Counted from the first letter of the stretch, positions 45,823 through 54,779 are shown. The stretch: 64,000 bases of DNA from Streptomyces actinomycinicus (GCF_016741775.1 NZ_JAERRK010000030.1:1-64000), one strand, 5' to 3'. A program made the numbers and translations. Notes: generated by a model from the sequence alone, not told the origin.

Positions 45823-46526
45823 CAACCCAGCAGAGCCGAGCAGACGCGGCCCATGGCGTCCAGGTCTTTCGTACAGTGGCGCGCTCCACCTGGACGCCAT
45901 GAACCACGCCTGCTCCACGGTGTGTGGGTCGACGGCGTACGGGATGGGAGCTGAGGTGAGTGGCCGATGAAGATAGTGGTGAAGCTGCAGCTCGAAGGAC
46001 AGAGCAGCAGTGGTCGCTTAGCGTGCCGAGGGCACCGATCTTGCCGCTCATGCTACGGGCCTCGGCAGGGACGCTGTCCGAACCCTCCGTCTGTGCTTCG
46101 TCGTACTGCGCTCGACGGGTGCTCATCACAGTGGGGGCCCCGCTCTAGCAGAGCCCTGCTCTGACACTGCGCGCGAGAAGAAAGCCCAGGAGATAGCGTG
46201 ATAGTAGGATCTCGGAGGTTTGTGGCCACAGACACCTTACTGACTTTCAAAGCGTGATGTCGTCATGGTGAGCGAGCACGAGGCTGGTGCCGGTGTTCTC
46301 CGTCCAACCGGCTTGCAGTCACGTCAGGCCGCTCGTTCGAGCGATTGACACGACCCGCCCGTCGCCGACGAGCAGGACTGGCACCATACCGCCGTCGTAC
46401 GTCACTTCGAGTCGAAGACGGGCCGTTGGAACGGCGGGTCAATGAGCGGCGGCTCTCGGTGGTGCAGTGGGTGGGGGCCGGGTGCCCTGCCGGAGTATGG
46501 GAGACGAGTTCCTATAACAACGGCCA
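45823..46526. other. Gap between relics, with one inverted repeat
   Basis: No supported gene. It contains the 14-bp inverted repeat at 45852-45901 and, at its right edge, the outer end of an IS5 relic. Confidence 0.35.
45852..45901. repeat. Perfect 14-bp inverted repeat
   Basis: CATGGCGTCCAGGT (45852-45865) pairs exactly with ACCTGGACGCCATG (45888-45901) across 22 bp. Not next to an intact gene, so its role as operator, IS end or hairpin is open. Confidence 0.6.
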
Positions 46527-47115
46527 CTACAATGAGCTGAGTTGTCGGTGCGTGATCAGGCAGCAGGCGAGTTTGAGGAACGCTTCGTGCATGTCGGTCC
46601 TGCGTTCCCAGCGGATGCGGAGGCGGCGGAAGCCGTGGAGCCAGGCGAAGGTCCGCTCGATCACCCAGCGGTAGGTGCCCGGGCCGGTGCCGTGCCGGGT
46701 CCCGCGGCGGGCGATCGCCGGGACGATGCCTCGGGCGCGGACCTGGTCGCAGTAGCTGTCGTGGGCGTAGCCGCGGTCGGCGAAGAGTGAGTCGGTCTGC
46801 GGCGGGGCCGGCCGACGCGGCCGCGGACCGGTGGGACCGCGCCGAACAGGGCCAGCAGCTGGGTGACGTCGTTGCGATTGCCGTCGGCCAGCAGGACCGC
46901 GAGCGGGGTGCCGTGCCCATCGGTGATCAGGTGGTGCTCGGAGCCAGCCCGGCCCCGGCCGACCGGCGAGGGGCCTGTGAGCTGCCCCCTTTTAGGCCCT
47001 CACGTGGGAGGAGTCGACTGCACAGCGGGACCGGTCCAGCCGCGAGGCGGCGTTGGGCTCGGCGAGCAGGACCTCGTGCAGCCGGTCCAGGCCGGTGGCA
47101 TTGTGGACGCGGTGC
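46527..47115 (-). pseudogene. IS5-family transposase, copy 1, 5'-truncated and frameshifted
   Basis: The pieces are, in order, TGLDRLHEVLLAEPNAASRL, DRSRCAVDSSHVRA, then KRGQLTGPSPVGRGRAGS, HHLITDGHGTPLAVLLADGN, DSLFADRGYAHDSY, GIVPAIARRGTRHG, YRWVIERTFAWLHGFRRLR and a tail HRQLSSL with TAG at 46527-46529. Catalytic DDE residues are all visible but spread over frames. The N-terminus is missing. Same IS type as the remnants at 49683 and 50515. Confidence 0.82.
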
Positions 47116-47390
47116 TCGCGCTCCGCCCGGCGAGCCGGGGCGCGGCGGTGGCTGGTGCTGGGAAGCTGGTAGTCGCGGACCAGGATGCTGTTCCGGTCCT
47201 GGATGCGCGTGGCCTGCTCGGCGGTGATGTACGCGTCGGTGACTTCCTCGAAGAGCACCAGCTGACGCCTCGTGCGTGCCCCGGCGAGCGAGACGCGTGC
47301 AAGCTGGACGTATTCGGCGCCCTGGAGGTACTGCAGTCCCGGGTGCCGTGGCGTGCTCGGCGTGCGGCGTCGACGTCGGGCACCGCCCAC
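47116..47390 (-). pseudogene. Unknown gene fragment fused to IS5 remnant
   Basis: The frame reads YLQGAEYVQLARVSLAGA, QLVLFEEVTDAYITAEQAT, RIQDRNSILVRDYQLPSTS. This looks like a genuine protein segment, not transposase. It runs directly into the IS5 frame without a stop, marking a junction at about 47120. Family not identified. Confidence 0.4.
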
Positions 47391-47561
47391 CTAGACCTGT
47401 AGGTGGGCTCGGCGAGCGGTGCCCTTTGCGCTCGCCGGCGACGCCCGGGGTGCCCCGGGCCGCGTCCTTCGCGCGGGTGCCGGGGCTCTGGCGCCGGGGG
47501 GCGGTCAGTTCAGGAGGGCGATGCGGATGTGAGGACGCCGAAAGGGCCCGATCGGCGCTGG
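47391..47561. other. Short non-coding GC-rich stretch
   Basis: Nothing recognisable on either strand. Confidence 0.3.
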
Positions 47562-47810
47562 TCAGCCGGCGACCCCCTCTGACTCCAGCTGCTTCACGGC
47601 GGCCAGGATGCAGTCGCGGGGCATCATGACCACTGACTCGTCCTCGCCGATCGAGGCGCCCACCTCGTTCATCCGCTCCACCTCCTGTGCGGTCAGGAAG
47701 TGGCGCTTGCCGATGACGAGGAAGTCACCGTTCTCCATTTCCAGGACGTCAGGGCAGTTGTTCGCTCCGACGGACCCGCGCTCGGCGGGCGTCGATCCGA
47801 TGCGGCGCAT
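47562..47810 (-). CDS. Hypothetical 82-aa protein
   Basis: ATG 47810 has AAGGAG 4 bp upstream. The small acidic protein (CPDVLEMENGDFLVIGKRHF, MMPRDCILAAVKQLESEG) resembles short Streptomyces proteins of unknown function found near conjugative genes or regulators. Divergent from the 47841 gene with only 30 bp between the starts, so their promoters must overlap. Confidence 0.65.
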   Translation of the reverse strand: MRRIGSTPAERGSVGANNCPDVLEMENGDFLVIGKRHFLTAQEVERMNEVGASIGEDESVVMMPRDCILAAVKQLESEGVAG

Positions 47811-47840
47811 GAGACTCCTTGCGGTGACGCGATCGATGTT

Positions 47841-48140
47841 ATGGACACCAATACGGACTGGACGTATGGGGTGTTCGAGCCCCACGGGTCCGAGGGCTGG
47901 CGCCCGTACGGCAGCGACCCCGGACGGTGGCAGGGCGCGATCACCGTTCCCGACACGGCCGAGGGCGCCAAGCACGCCATCGGCCTGATCGTCAGCGACC
48001 TCATGACCGAGTGGGAGCGGGCCAGCCTGAGCCGAGCAATGCACGCGCGGGTCTTCCTCTGGCACGACGAGGCGGGCGAGCTGAAGGATGCCGACTTCGT
48101 CGTGGAGGTCCGGCCTCGGTCCGGCTTCGACGCAGCGTGA
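47841..48140 (+). CDS. Hypothetical 99-aa protein
   Basis: ATG 47841. Sequence WTYGVFEPHGSEGWRPYG, DTAEGAKHAIGLIVSDLMTEW, HARVFLWHDEAGELKDADFVV suggests a compact alpha/beta protein without membrane segments. Not recognised. Divergent partner of the 47562 gene; the two may be a functional pair. Confidence 0.6.
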   Translation: MDTNTDWTYGVFEPHGSEGWRPYGSDPGRWQGAITVPDTAEGAKHAIGLIVSDLMTEWERASLSRAMHARVFLWHDEAGELKDADFVVEVRPRSGFDAA

Positions 48141-48551
48141 CCACTCCGGGCCCGCTACGCGTCAGCAACCCGCGGCGTGGAGAGGGCTGAAGTCGTCGTC
48201 CCAGTCGGTGGTCCGCGAGGTGCGAAGACGATTGGGGAGACGGGGAACTCAACTACGGTCTGGGCGGCGCTGCCTCCCCGGCGTTGCCCAACTGCACGAG
48301 GTCCCCGGCCCGCTGCCTAGTACTCAAGCTGTAGATCGTGATCTTCATGCCTGATGTGACTCAACGCTTCTGTTGGCGGATGAACGGCTGAGTCGGCGGG
48401 CTGCGCCTTCCGATTGGCAGGGCCTGCAGGCGCCCTGCAGGTAGGCACTTGCAGGGCCACATCGACGCTTGACCTCAACCAAACTTGAGCTTTTAGGTTC
48501 CTCCCAGAGCCGCAGGAACCAACCAGCGGTGCCTTTTCAAGGTGGTTCGCC
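48141..48551. other. Gap with an IS701-type end
   Basis: No intact gene. At 48317-48400 lies an IS-end-like piece; the rest is unassigned. Confidence 0.35.
48317..48400 (-). pseudogene. Terminal scrap of an IS701-like transposase and its IS end
   Basis: The minus strand ends LSHIRHEDHDLQLEY then TAG, parallel to SGHEPLLEY of the IS701 copy at 29200. On the plus strand the end starts CTAG-TACTC, the same target plus first bases as the IS701 at 27834. Only the tail remains. Confidence 0.5.
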
Positions 48552-48919
48552 GTGACCGAGCGCACAGCCCGCATCGAGATCCCCGACCGCTACCGCTATG
48601 CCGTGATCCCGCACATCATGGTGCACGACGCCGCCGCGGCGATCGATTTCTACAGCGGGCGTTCGGTGCCCGTGAGGACTTCAGGATCGACGCTCCGGGC
48701 GGCGGCATTCTGCACGCCGAGATCACCATAGGACGGTCGACCCTGATGTTGGGCGACGCCAGCGTGGACGAGGCGGAAGCCGCCTCCTTCGCCGCGCCGA
48801 CCTCGCTCGGCGGAGGCACGTCCGTCACGCTGCATGTCTTCGTGCCGGACGTCGACAGCCTGGCGGAGCGAGCAGAAGCAGCCGGTGCCGAGATTCTCCA
48901 GCCGCCGAAGGACACGTAA
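48552..48919 (+). pseudogene. VOC/glyoxalase-family protein, frameshifted and truncated
   Basis: From GTG 48552: RYRYAVIPHIMVHDAAAAIDFY, then one missing C at about 48652 moves the frame to RAFGAREDFRIDAPGGGILHAE, SVTLHVFVPDVDSLAERAEAAG, AEILQPPKDT. The TAA at 48917-48919 falls where FYGDRxAxxxDPFGHxW should follow, so the final metal-binding strand is lost. Looks like a PhnB/YdeI-type VOC protein. Confidence 0.8.
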
Positions 48920-48944
48920 TCGGTCCTGGTGACGACGTCGTCAG

Positions 48945-49142
48945 TGAGACCATTTGAGCCGGTGATCCGCGTCGTGGACGGGCTGGACGACGAGCGTGAA
49001 GAACAGGCGCTGGATCTCGTTGCAGGTGAGTGGGCTCAGCTCACCTGGCCCGGGGTGGTGGGCGTGTTGTCGGCGCGGACGACGGCGAGGAAAGCGTGGG
49101 CGAGCATGGCGAGGGTGACCCAGCGGGTCCAGGAGGGGTAGC
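48945..49142 (-). pseudogene. IS701-family transposase C-terminal fragment
   Basis: Frames: RYPSWTRWVTLAMLAHAFLA, VVRADNT, then after a shift LSPLTCNEIQRLFFTLVVQP. This is the C-terminal region after the catalytic Glu. Short and frameshifted; abuts the ISAzo13 fragment. Confidence 0.65.
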
Positions 49143-49144
49143 GG

Positions 49145-49606
49145 CGGACCTGGTGCTCATCGAGTCCGGCTGGCCCTCCCACAGCAGGCCAGCGACCGTG
49201 TCAGCCGGAGACCCGGTGGCCCTGCCGGGTCAGCTCTGCTGCCAGCTTCCGCGTCGACTTCGTCGTCCAGCGAAGCGGCGACATGGGGTCGCCCCGTTCG
49301 TCGGCTCGCCCAACGCCAGCAGCGCCGGCGGCAGCCCTTCGTCCAGCTCAGGCGCCATCTTCCGACCTTCGCCCGGGACGGCGGACCCGCCCCAACAGGG
49401 CCTGGCCACAGTCCAGTTCAGCAACTCCGCGCGAGACAATGCCCTCCCGGACCCCGGCCTCAGCGGCGACGGGCCTGTTCCCGCCATGCCCCCAACGACC
49501 GAGCCTCCGCCCCTATGGCCAGCCGACGCTGACGCTCGCCCAGATGCGGGAACAGCGCCTGGAACTTCGCGGCCAGGACCGCCTCGATCCCCTCCAGTCT
49601 CCCCAT
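49145..49606 (-). pseudogene. ISAzo13-family transposase fragment
   Basis: The start frame from 49606 reads GRLEGIEAVLAAKFQALFPH, LGERQRRLAIGAEARSLG. In other frames, LDEGLPPALLALGEP and TPCRRFAGRRSRR (matching LVEPxxRGDPxSPLRWT) follow, then LAAELTRQGHRVSADTV. This is the N-terminal third of an ISAzo13 transposase with several frame changes. The DDE domain is missing. Confidence 0.7.
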
Positions 49607-49682
49607 ACCACGACAACGATCCCCGGAGCCCGAACCCACGACTTGTTTCCCGGCAAGCCCGTACAACGGCTAACACAATGAG

Positions 49683-49950
49683 GTGGATCGGCGCTGGTTG
49701 GCGTGTCTGTGGCAGGAGTTGAGCGTTCGGCTCGATGTGGGGACGTCGCCGTGGATCGTCTCGGATGCGCTGTGGGACCGCCTGGAGCCGCTGCTGCCGC
49801 AGCGTGAGCGCTGTTTCCGGTGTCCGGGCCGCACGCCGTTGCCGGACGCAGCCCGTTCGCGATCCTCCTGACCGGCGGCAACCGCACCGGACGTCACCCA
49901 ACTGCTGCCCCTGCTCGACGCGATCCGCCGGCGTACTTGGCCTTCCCGTG
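49683..49950 (+). pseudogene. IS5-family transposase, copy 2, internally deleted
   Basis: The N-terminus is intact (SVRLDVGTSPWIVSDALWDR, LEPLLPQRERCFRCPGRTPLPD). It then jumps directly to FAILLTGGNR and DVTQLLPLLDAI from the middle of the same protein; about 130 codons are gone. No C-terminus. Confidence 0.75.
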
Positions 49951-50067
49951 GGTCTCCAGAGGGGTCTTGGACAGGTCCTACGACGTACAGATCACGTCTG
50001 GTCCGATCCCAAAGTCCCACCACACGTGAGACAGTTCAGGCCGGAGACGGCGAGGAGGATGCGAAGG

Positions 50068-50499
50068 ATGTCCACGTGGAACGGATTCGGCACCACATAT
50101 CGGGGCTTCAGCTACCCGAATCGTGACGGCAGCCACCACGCCACCGAGTGGGCCGTGCTGCTTTTTCTGCCGGTGATCCCCTTGCGTCGGCATCGCCTGA
50201 CCGTCGGCGACTCGTCCTACACACAGTACGGGAACGGCAGTACCTCGGTCACCCACTACGCGGTGCACGAGGAGACGCCACTCGTCGGTGGGGAGATCCT
50301 GCGCACATATCTGACCTGGTGGGTCATCGGCCCGCTGATCGTTTTCGGGCCCCCCGCACTGGTGCTGTCGCTCGTCGGCGACGGCATCGGATTCATGACC
50401 TATTTCCTCCTCCTGGCCAGCTGCGTCGCCTGGTGCATCTGGGTGGGCGCGGCTATGGAGAAGCGCAACCGCAGGGAGCGCGCGCTGCCTCCAGCGTAG
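50068..50499 (+). CDS. Membrane protein, unknown
   Basis: The protein is 143 aa from ATG 50068 with GAGGAGG 9 bp upstream. It begins with a soluble segment (STWNGFGTTYRGFSYPNRDG). Hydrophobic stretch AVLLFLPVIPL, a beta-rich extracytoplasmic part and two close helices (WWVIGPLIVFGPPALVLSLVG, FMTYFLLLASCVAWCIWVGAA) follow. Not recognised; isolated between IS5 relics. Confidence 0.65.
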   Translation: MSTWNGFGTTYRGFSYPNRDGSHHATEWAVLLFLPVIPLRRHRLTVGDSSYTQYGNGSTSVTHYAVHEETPLVGGEILRTYLTWWVIGPLIVFGPPALVLSLVGDGIGFMTYFLLLASCVAWCIWVGAAMEKRNRRERALPPA

Positions 50500-50514
50500 C
50501 CACTCCCGTCTCCT

Positions 50515-51140
50515 TTACGACGGCTGACGCAGTGAGCTGAGTTGTCGGTGTGTGCTCAGGCAACAGGCGGGTTTGAGGAACGCTTCGTGGATGTCGGCTC
50601 TGCGTTCCCATCGGATCCGCAGGCGTCGGAAGCCGTGCAGCCACGCGAGGCTTCTCTCGATCACCCAGCGGTAGGTGCCCAGGCGGTGCCGTGCCGTGTT
50701 CCACGGCGGGCGATGGCTGGCACGGGGCCACGTTCTCGGACGTGATCGCGGTAGATGTCGTGGTCGTAGCCGCGGTCGGCGAAAAGGGAGTCGTGTTCGC
50801 GGCGCGGTCGCCCTACCCGGCCGCGGACCGGCGGGATCGCATCGAGCAAGGGCAGGAGCTGGGTGACGTCATCGCGGTTGCCGCCGGTCAGCAGAACGGC
50901 GGGCGGGGTGCCGTGTCCGTCGGTGATGAGGTGGCGTTTCGAGCCGGCCCGGCGCCGGTCAACCGGCGAAGGGCCCGTGTGGATCCCCCTTTCAGCGCTC
51001 GGACGTGGGAAGGGCCGACCACGCAGCGGGACCCGTCCAGCCGGGAGGCTGCGTTCAGTTCGGCCAGCAGGACCTCGTGGAGCCGTTGCCACACGCCGGC
51101 CTCGTTCCAGTCCCTCCGGCGTCGCCGCGCGGATGCGGCC
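50515..51140 (-). pseudogene. IS5-family transposase, copy 3, 5'-truncated and frameshifted
   Basis: Parts in order: DWNEAGVWQRLHEVLLAELN, SRCVVGPSHVRALKGG (Asp of DSS replaced: GPS), VDRRRAGSKRHLITDGHG, DSLFADRGYDHDIYRD, PVPAIARRGTRHG, YRWVIERSLAWLHGFRRLR, ending HRQLSSL. Frames shift at several points and the first catalytic Asp is mutated. The N-terminus is lost near 51140. Confidence 0.8.
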
Positions 51141-51415
51141 TTCGCGAAGGAGGCAGACCTCCAGGAGCCGGGTGGTCTGCGCGAAGGTGCGGCGGGCCCG
51201 ACGGCCGCAGGCGCCGAGCCCCGAGCCGCCCAGCGGTCTCACCGTCGAGCCGGACGGCCACGGCCTCGGGTGCTCGCGCGGCGTCACCACCGCCGATCGT
51301 CAGCCCAGTTGTCACCCTGCCTGGCGCAGGCGTCGGTCAGCGACCTGGAAACCTCGCGTATCTCGGCCGGCGTTCAGGACGAACCCCTGCCGACAGGAAA
51401 AACCGGCGGAGTGCT
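51141..51415. other. Gap without a supported gene
   Basis: Open frames here are Arg/Ala/Pro-rich and not convincing. Probably flank debris of the IS5 copy. Confidence 0.3.
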
Positions 51416-52021
51416 TCAGCCGTCCCAGATGCCGGGGCCGATGATTTGAAGGCCGGCTTGTGCCGCGAGCCACTCGGCGCGCTCGGGCTGGCTCGACCTG
51501 ACGTGAACGAACAGAGTGTGGGAATCGGCGGGGACTTGCCTGTACAGGTCCGCGCTATTGACCGCGATCTGCACCTCGCCGTGCTTCGCATCCGGCGGCA
51601 GACCGAGTGCGGGTACGGCCGGCCAGGTGGTCCACCACCAGGCCAGGGAACCGGGGCCCGCGCCCATTGCGGACAGGAACGTTTCCTCGAAGCCCTCAGG
51701 GATGTCGCGAAGCGGCATCTCTTCCACGGCCGCCTCCAACGGCAGCAGTCCGGCCAGGCCGGCGGTGTCGATGGGAAGGTCCGGGCCCTCGACGAAGCAG
51801 GTTTCCTCCCCGGCGACCTGCGCGGCGTCGAACTGGCGTGCGTACCAGGCTGCCGGGATTGCCTCTCGCATCCGCCGCACTTCGTCGGCGGTGGTCAATC
51901 TCGCGTACGCCCAGATTTCAGCCTGCTCCAGATCCGCGATCCGCAGCAGCCGCCGGGCGCCGTCCAGGGCCTCGGTCAGGTCCCTCGTTTCCAAGACCGG
52001 ATAGGCAATTGCATGGCTCAT
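51416..52021 (-). CDS. Hypothetical cytoplasmic protein
   Basis: The protein is 201 aa from ATG 52021 (MSHAIAYPVLETRDL). Two similar-sized halves: YARLTTADEVRRMREAIPAAW and SADLYRQVPADSHTLFVHVRSSQPERAEWLAAQAG. Acidic, Trp-containing (LAWWWTTWPAVPAL), no membrane segment. Not recognised. Intact frame and good codon bias. Confidence 0.6.
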   Translation of the reverse strand: MSHAIAYPVLETRDLTEALDGARRLLRIADLEQAEIWAYARLTTADEVRRMREAIPAAWYARQFDAAQVAGEETCFVEGPDLPIDTAGLAGLLPLEAAVEEMPLRDIPEGFEETFLSAMGAGPGSLAWWWTTWPAVPALGLPPDAKHGEVQIAVNSADLYRQVPADSHTLFVHVRSSQPERAEWLAAQAGLQIIGPGIWDG

Positions 52022-52332
52022 CGGACGGATCTTGCCACACACGCCGGGATTGACGGTCCACCAGAAGCACCGGGCCGACGCAGGTGGTCACGCTGGGGTC
52101 TCGAGCCTGTCGCCCTCGGCGCATCACCGCCTACCCGAATGCGGTCGCCGCGGAGCGCGGCCATGCCCAGCGCTGCACGCGGCCGGCAGGCTTTCCCCTC
52201 CCCGCCCCGAACAGATGCGTCGTCACCTCCAGTCGGCGCGAGGACGATCAGCGCCACTTTGGTGACCACTTCCGGTCAGGGCGCCAGCGGAGGCGGGATG
52301 AAGGAACGGGCCAAGCGCATTGAGCAGCTGAC

Positions 52333-52424
52333 GTGCTCTGCGCGCGAGCGGAGGCGAACCGCGCCACCTCGTCGGGCCCGTCCGAGGAGCGGGGGAACCT
52401 CTCCGCGCGAGCGGAGGTGAACCG
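52333..52424 (+). CRISPR. Two-repeat type I-E-like CRISPR relic
   Basis: Repeat 1 (52333-52361) and repeat 2 (52396-52424) share 24 of 29 positions, with core CGCGCGAGCGGAGG and ending GAACCG. Repeat 2 folds as CTCCGC-gcga-GCGGAG, the stem seen in type I-E repeats. The 34-bp spacer between is slightly longer than the usual 32-33. A weak third unit (GCGCCAGCGGAGG at about 52281) lies 61 bp upstream. No cas gene is in the window. Confidence 0.55.
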
Positions 52425-52629
52425 GTCGGGACCGCCAGGGCGTGCGGGAGGAACGGGTCTTTCCTCGATTGGTTACCTCCGACCTGATCAGCGAGGGCCT
52501 GCCCAGAAGTGTCGGGGTGAAGTGGCGGCCGCTGCGCCATGGAAGGCCGGGGCCGCGGACGGCGTCTTCATGCCACCAGTGCAGGGCGGTGTGGACGCCG
52601 CACAGCCAAGCGAAGGCGAAACCGGGGGT
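52425..52629. other. Non-coding stretch beside the CRISPR relic
   Basis: No further repeat units or gene recognised. Confidence 0.3.
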
Positions 52630-52678
52630 GCCCATCCCCACGGCCTGCCTTGCGACAGGCCAGGCCGTGGGGATGGGC
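52630..52678 (-). terminator. Perfect 18-bp hairpin, TetR gene terminator
   Basis: GCCCATCCCCACGGCCTG (52630-52647) and its exact complement (52661-52678) with a 13-nt loop. It lies about 75 bp after the stop of the minus-strand TetR gene. Confidence 0.8.
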
Positions 52679-52753
52679 CGCCATGTGCCGTCGGCCGGCC
52701 TACGAGCCGGCCTCCAAAGGCCGCACTTGCCGCGTTCTACGCCGTGCGACGGG

Positions 52754-53449
52754 CTACTGGTGCGCCGCAGCAGCCGGCCCGGCGAAGCCGTCGATGACCC
52801 GGTCCAGACCCCAGCGGAACTGTTCGGTGGTGATGTAGCGGGACATCACGTCCGCGCTGGCCGCCGTGAGCGGGTACGTCGTGGCAGGGACCGCGTCGAA
52901 GGCCGCCTTGCGGGCCGCGACACGCTGGGCCTCGGGCGGGGCGGGGCGGGTGGGTTCGACTTCCGCGGCCTCCAGCGCGATCGAGCCGAGGACGTAGACG
53001 ATCAGCAGGTAGGAAGCGCGGGCGGCGTCACGTTCGTCGAGTCCGGCCTCGCCGACGACGGCGAGCAGTGCCTCGCCCAGGGCCAGTGCGCGGGGGCCGT
53101 CCATGGGGGCGCCCAGGAGCATGGCGGTGGCACCCGGGTGGTCCAGCAGCCGGGACCGCAGGCTCAGGGCGAGGTCGTGCAGGCGCTGCCGCCAGGGCCG
53201 GGCCGGATTGGCCAGTGCGCCCAGGTCGTACTCCCCGATGAGGCGGTCCGCCACGGCCCGCAGGACGGCTGCCTTGTCGGGAAAGTACGTGTAGAGCGCG
53301 TTGGGGGCGACCCCGAGTTCGGCGGCGATGCCCCGGATCGACACCGCGTCGGCGCCACGCCGGTCGAGCAGCTCAAGGGCCGCCGTCACGATCGCTTCGT
53401 CGGTCAGCGTGCGCCGCGGGCCGGGCCGTCCGCGCTGGGCCGTCGTCAT
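52754..53449 (-). CDS. TetR/AcrR-family repressor
   Basis: The protein is 231 aa from ATG 53449; AGGAGG lies 5 bp upstream, so longer in-frame starts are rejected. The HTH is IVTAALELLDRRGADAVSIR, GIAAELGVAPNALYTYFPDK. The TetR_C-like ligand domain continues to the end. Divergent from the DUF4386 gene; the shared intergenic region contains three CTGTAC boxes, its likely operator. It should repress the membrane protein and itself. Confidence 0.9.
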   Translation of the reverse strand: MTTAQRGRPGPRRTLTDEAIVTAALELLDRRGADAVSIRGIAAELGVAPNALYTYFPDKAAVLRAVADRLIGEYDLGALANPARPWRQRLHDLALSLRSRLLDHPGATAMLLGAPMDGPRALALGEALLAVVGEAGLDERDAARASYLLIVYVLGSIALEAAEVEPTRPAPPEAQRVAARKAAFDAVPATTYPLTAASADVMSRYITTEQFRWGLDRVIDGFAGPAAAAHQ

Positions 53450-53473
53450 CCCTACCTCCTCTTGACCCGAACA

Positions 53474-53524
53474 CTGTACGCCGTCCACAATCTCTGTACA
53501 TCGTCCAATCTGTACGCCGTACAG
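53474..53524. promoter_or_regulatory. Operator cluster for the TetR repressor
   Basis: CTGTACGCCGT at 53474, CTGTACATCGT at 53494 and the full 15-bp palindrome CTGTACGCCGTACAG at 53510-53524. The palindrome is 22 bp before the DUF4386 start; the other two half-sites lie toward the tetR start. Confidence 0.8.
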
Positions 53525-53546
53525 AGATATGAGAGAGGGGTTCCTC

Positions 53547-54314
53547 ATGCCAGCGAGGTCCGCCCATACCGTCACCGGGGCACTGCTCATCGGCGGAGCC
53601 GTGCTCGTCAATGCCGCGTTTGCGCTGCTGAGCGGAACCTTCGACTACCCTGACGTGCTCCGGCAGCCGACCGAGGAGGTGCTGCTGCGCTTTCACACCC
53701 ACGCCCTGCTGATCGGCACCCTGTTCACCCTGCTCGCCCTCGGGGCAGCCACGCTCGCACCGATCGCCCTGCGCACCGCACGGATGGCCGCGGGCGGGCG
53801 TACGAGCACCGCCGCGGCCACCACAGGCGTAGCCGCCGCGGCCGTGCAGGTGGCAGGACTGATGCGCTGGCCCCTGCTCGTCCCGCCGCTGGCCGGCCGC
53901 GTCGCCGACCCCGACAGCTCGGCCGCCCAACGGGCCGAGGCGGTGGAACTGTTCGAAACGCTGAACCGCATGCTGGGGCAGATCGTCGGCGAAACCCTCG
54001 GCTATGTGCTCACCGCGGCCTGGACCCTGCTGATCGTGACGGCATTGCGTCGCCGCTCTCTCATCAGCCGCCCGGTCGCCGCGCTGGCCCTGACCTGCGT
54101 ACCGCTGATCCTCGCCGGTCTGCTGGTGCCCTTCGGCGTACCCGGCGCCGACCAGGCGAATTTCGCCGGCTACGTGCTCTGGAGCCTGTGGCTGATCCTG
54201 CTGGGGACCGGGATGCTGCGCGCGTCCCGGATCCAGAGCCCCGTGCAAGACCACGAAGGAACGGCCGCACGGGCCTGCGGCGTCCCTGAACCGGGTCGGC
54301 CCACGGCTTCTTGA
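53547..54314 (+). CDS. DUF4386-type multi-pass membrane protein
   Basis: The protein is 255 aa from ATG 53547 (GAGAGGGG ahead). Six hydrophobic segments: TVTGALLIGGAVLVNAAFALL, ALLIGTLFTLLALGAATLAP, AAAVQVAGLMRWPLLVPPL, GYVLTAAWTLLIVTAL, AALALTCVPLILAGLLVPFG, GYVLWSLWLILLGTGML. Motif LMRWPLLVP is DUF4386-like. Function unknown; presumably controlled by the divergent TetR protein. Confidence 0.82.
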   Translation: MPARSAHTVTGALLIGGAVLVNAAFALLSGTFDYPDVLRQPTEEVLLRFHTHALLIGTLFTLLALGAATLAPIALRTARMAAGGRTSTAAATTGVAAAAVQVAGLMRWPLLVPPLAGRVADPDSSAAQRAEAVELFETLNRMLGQIVGETLGYVLTAAWTLLIVTALRRRSLISRPVAALALTCVPLILAGLLVPFGVPGADQANFAGYVLWSLWLILLGTGMLRASRIQSPVQDHEGTAARACGVPEPGRPTAS

Positions 54315-54424
54315 GCCTGAGGCGGACCCGGGGTTTTCTTGGGCCGGAGGGCGGACCGGGGATTCTTCGGCGGACGGCGGACCCGGGGTTTCTCGGGCCG
54401 CGGGGGGGGGGCGGACCCGACGAC
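54315..54424. repeat. Degenerate GC tandem repeat
   Basis: Three to four imperfect units of GGCGGACCCGGGG followed by TTTCT-type and GGGCCG segments, period about 30-40 bp, ending in a run of ten G and GCGGACCCG. Begins at the DUF4386 stop. Not coding. Confidence 0.7.
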
Positions 54425-54779
54425 AGGGCGCGGATGTAGTGCCGCCTCAGACGCATGCCGTGTCAGCCACCATGGGCGGCGATGGCCAAATCAGGTCCGA
54501 GAACACGACACGTCGAGAACGTACGGCGGCTGCAGGGCAGAAGCCGGTCCAACTGCACGCCGCTTGTGCTCACTGCGACTTCCGGCCGGCGCAGCAGGGA
54601 CCTGCCTTGACGGTCCGTCGACGTCAGGCCGCTCTCCATCGACTCCTCACGGCCCTCACATGGGTCCGGCGCTCAGAGGAGGACACAGCGTGACAGACAC
54701 GGAGTCTCAAAGTAAGGCGCGAAACGACTGGGAAGCGACACACCGAAGAGGTGGCGATGGGGGCCGGTGACACGCACGC
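54425..54779. other. Gap without a supported gene
   Basis: No convincing gene on either strand. Confidence 0.3.

Noticed and set aside
54315..54424. Possible CRISPR array
   Set aside because: Units are adjacent with no spacer-repeat alternation and differ too much; treated as a degenerate tandem repeat.
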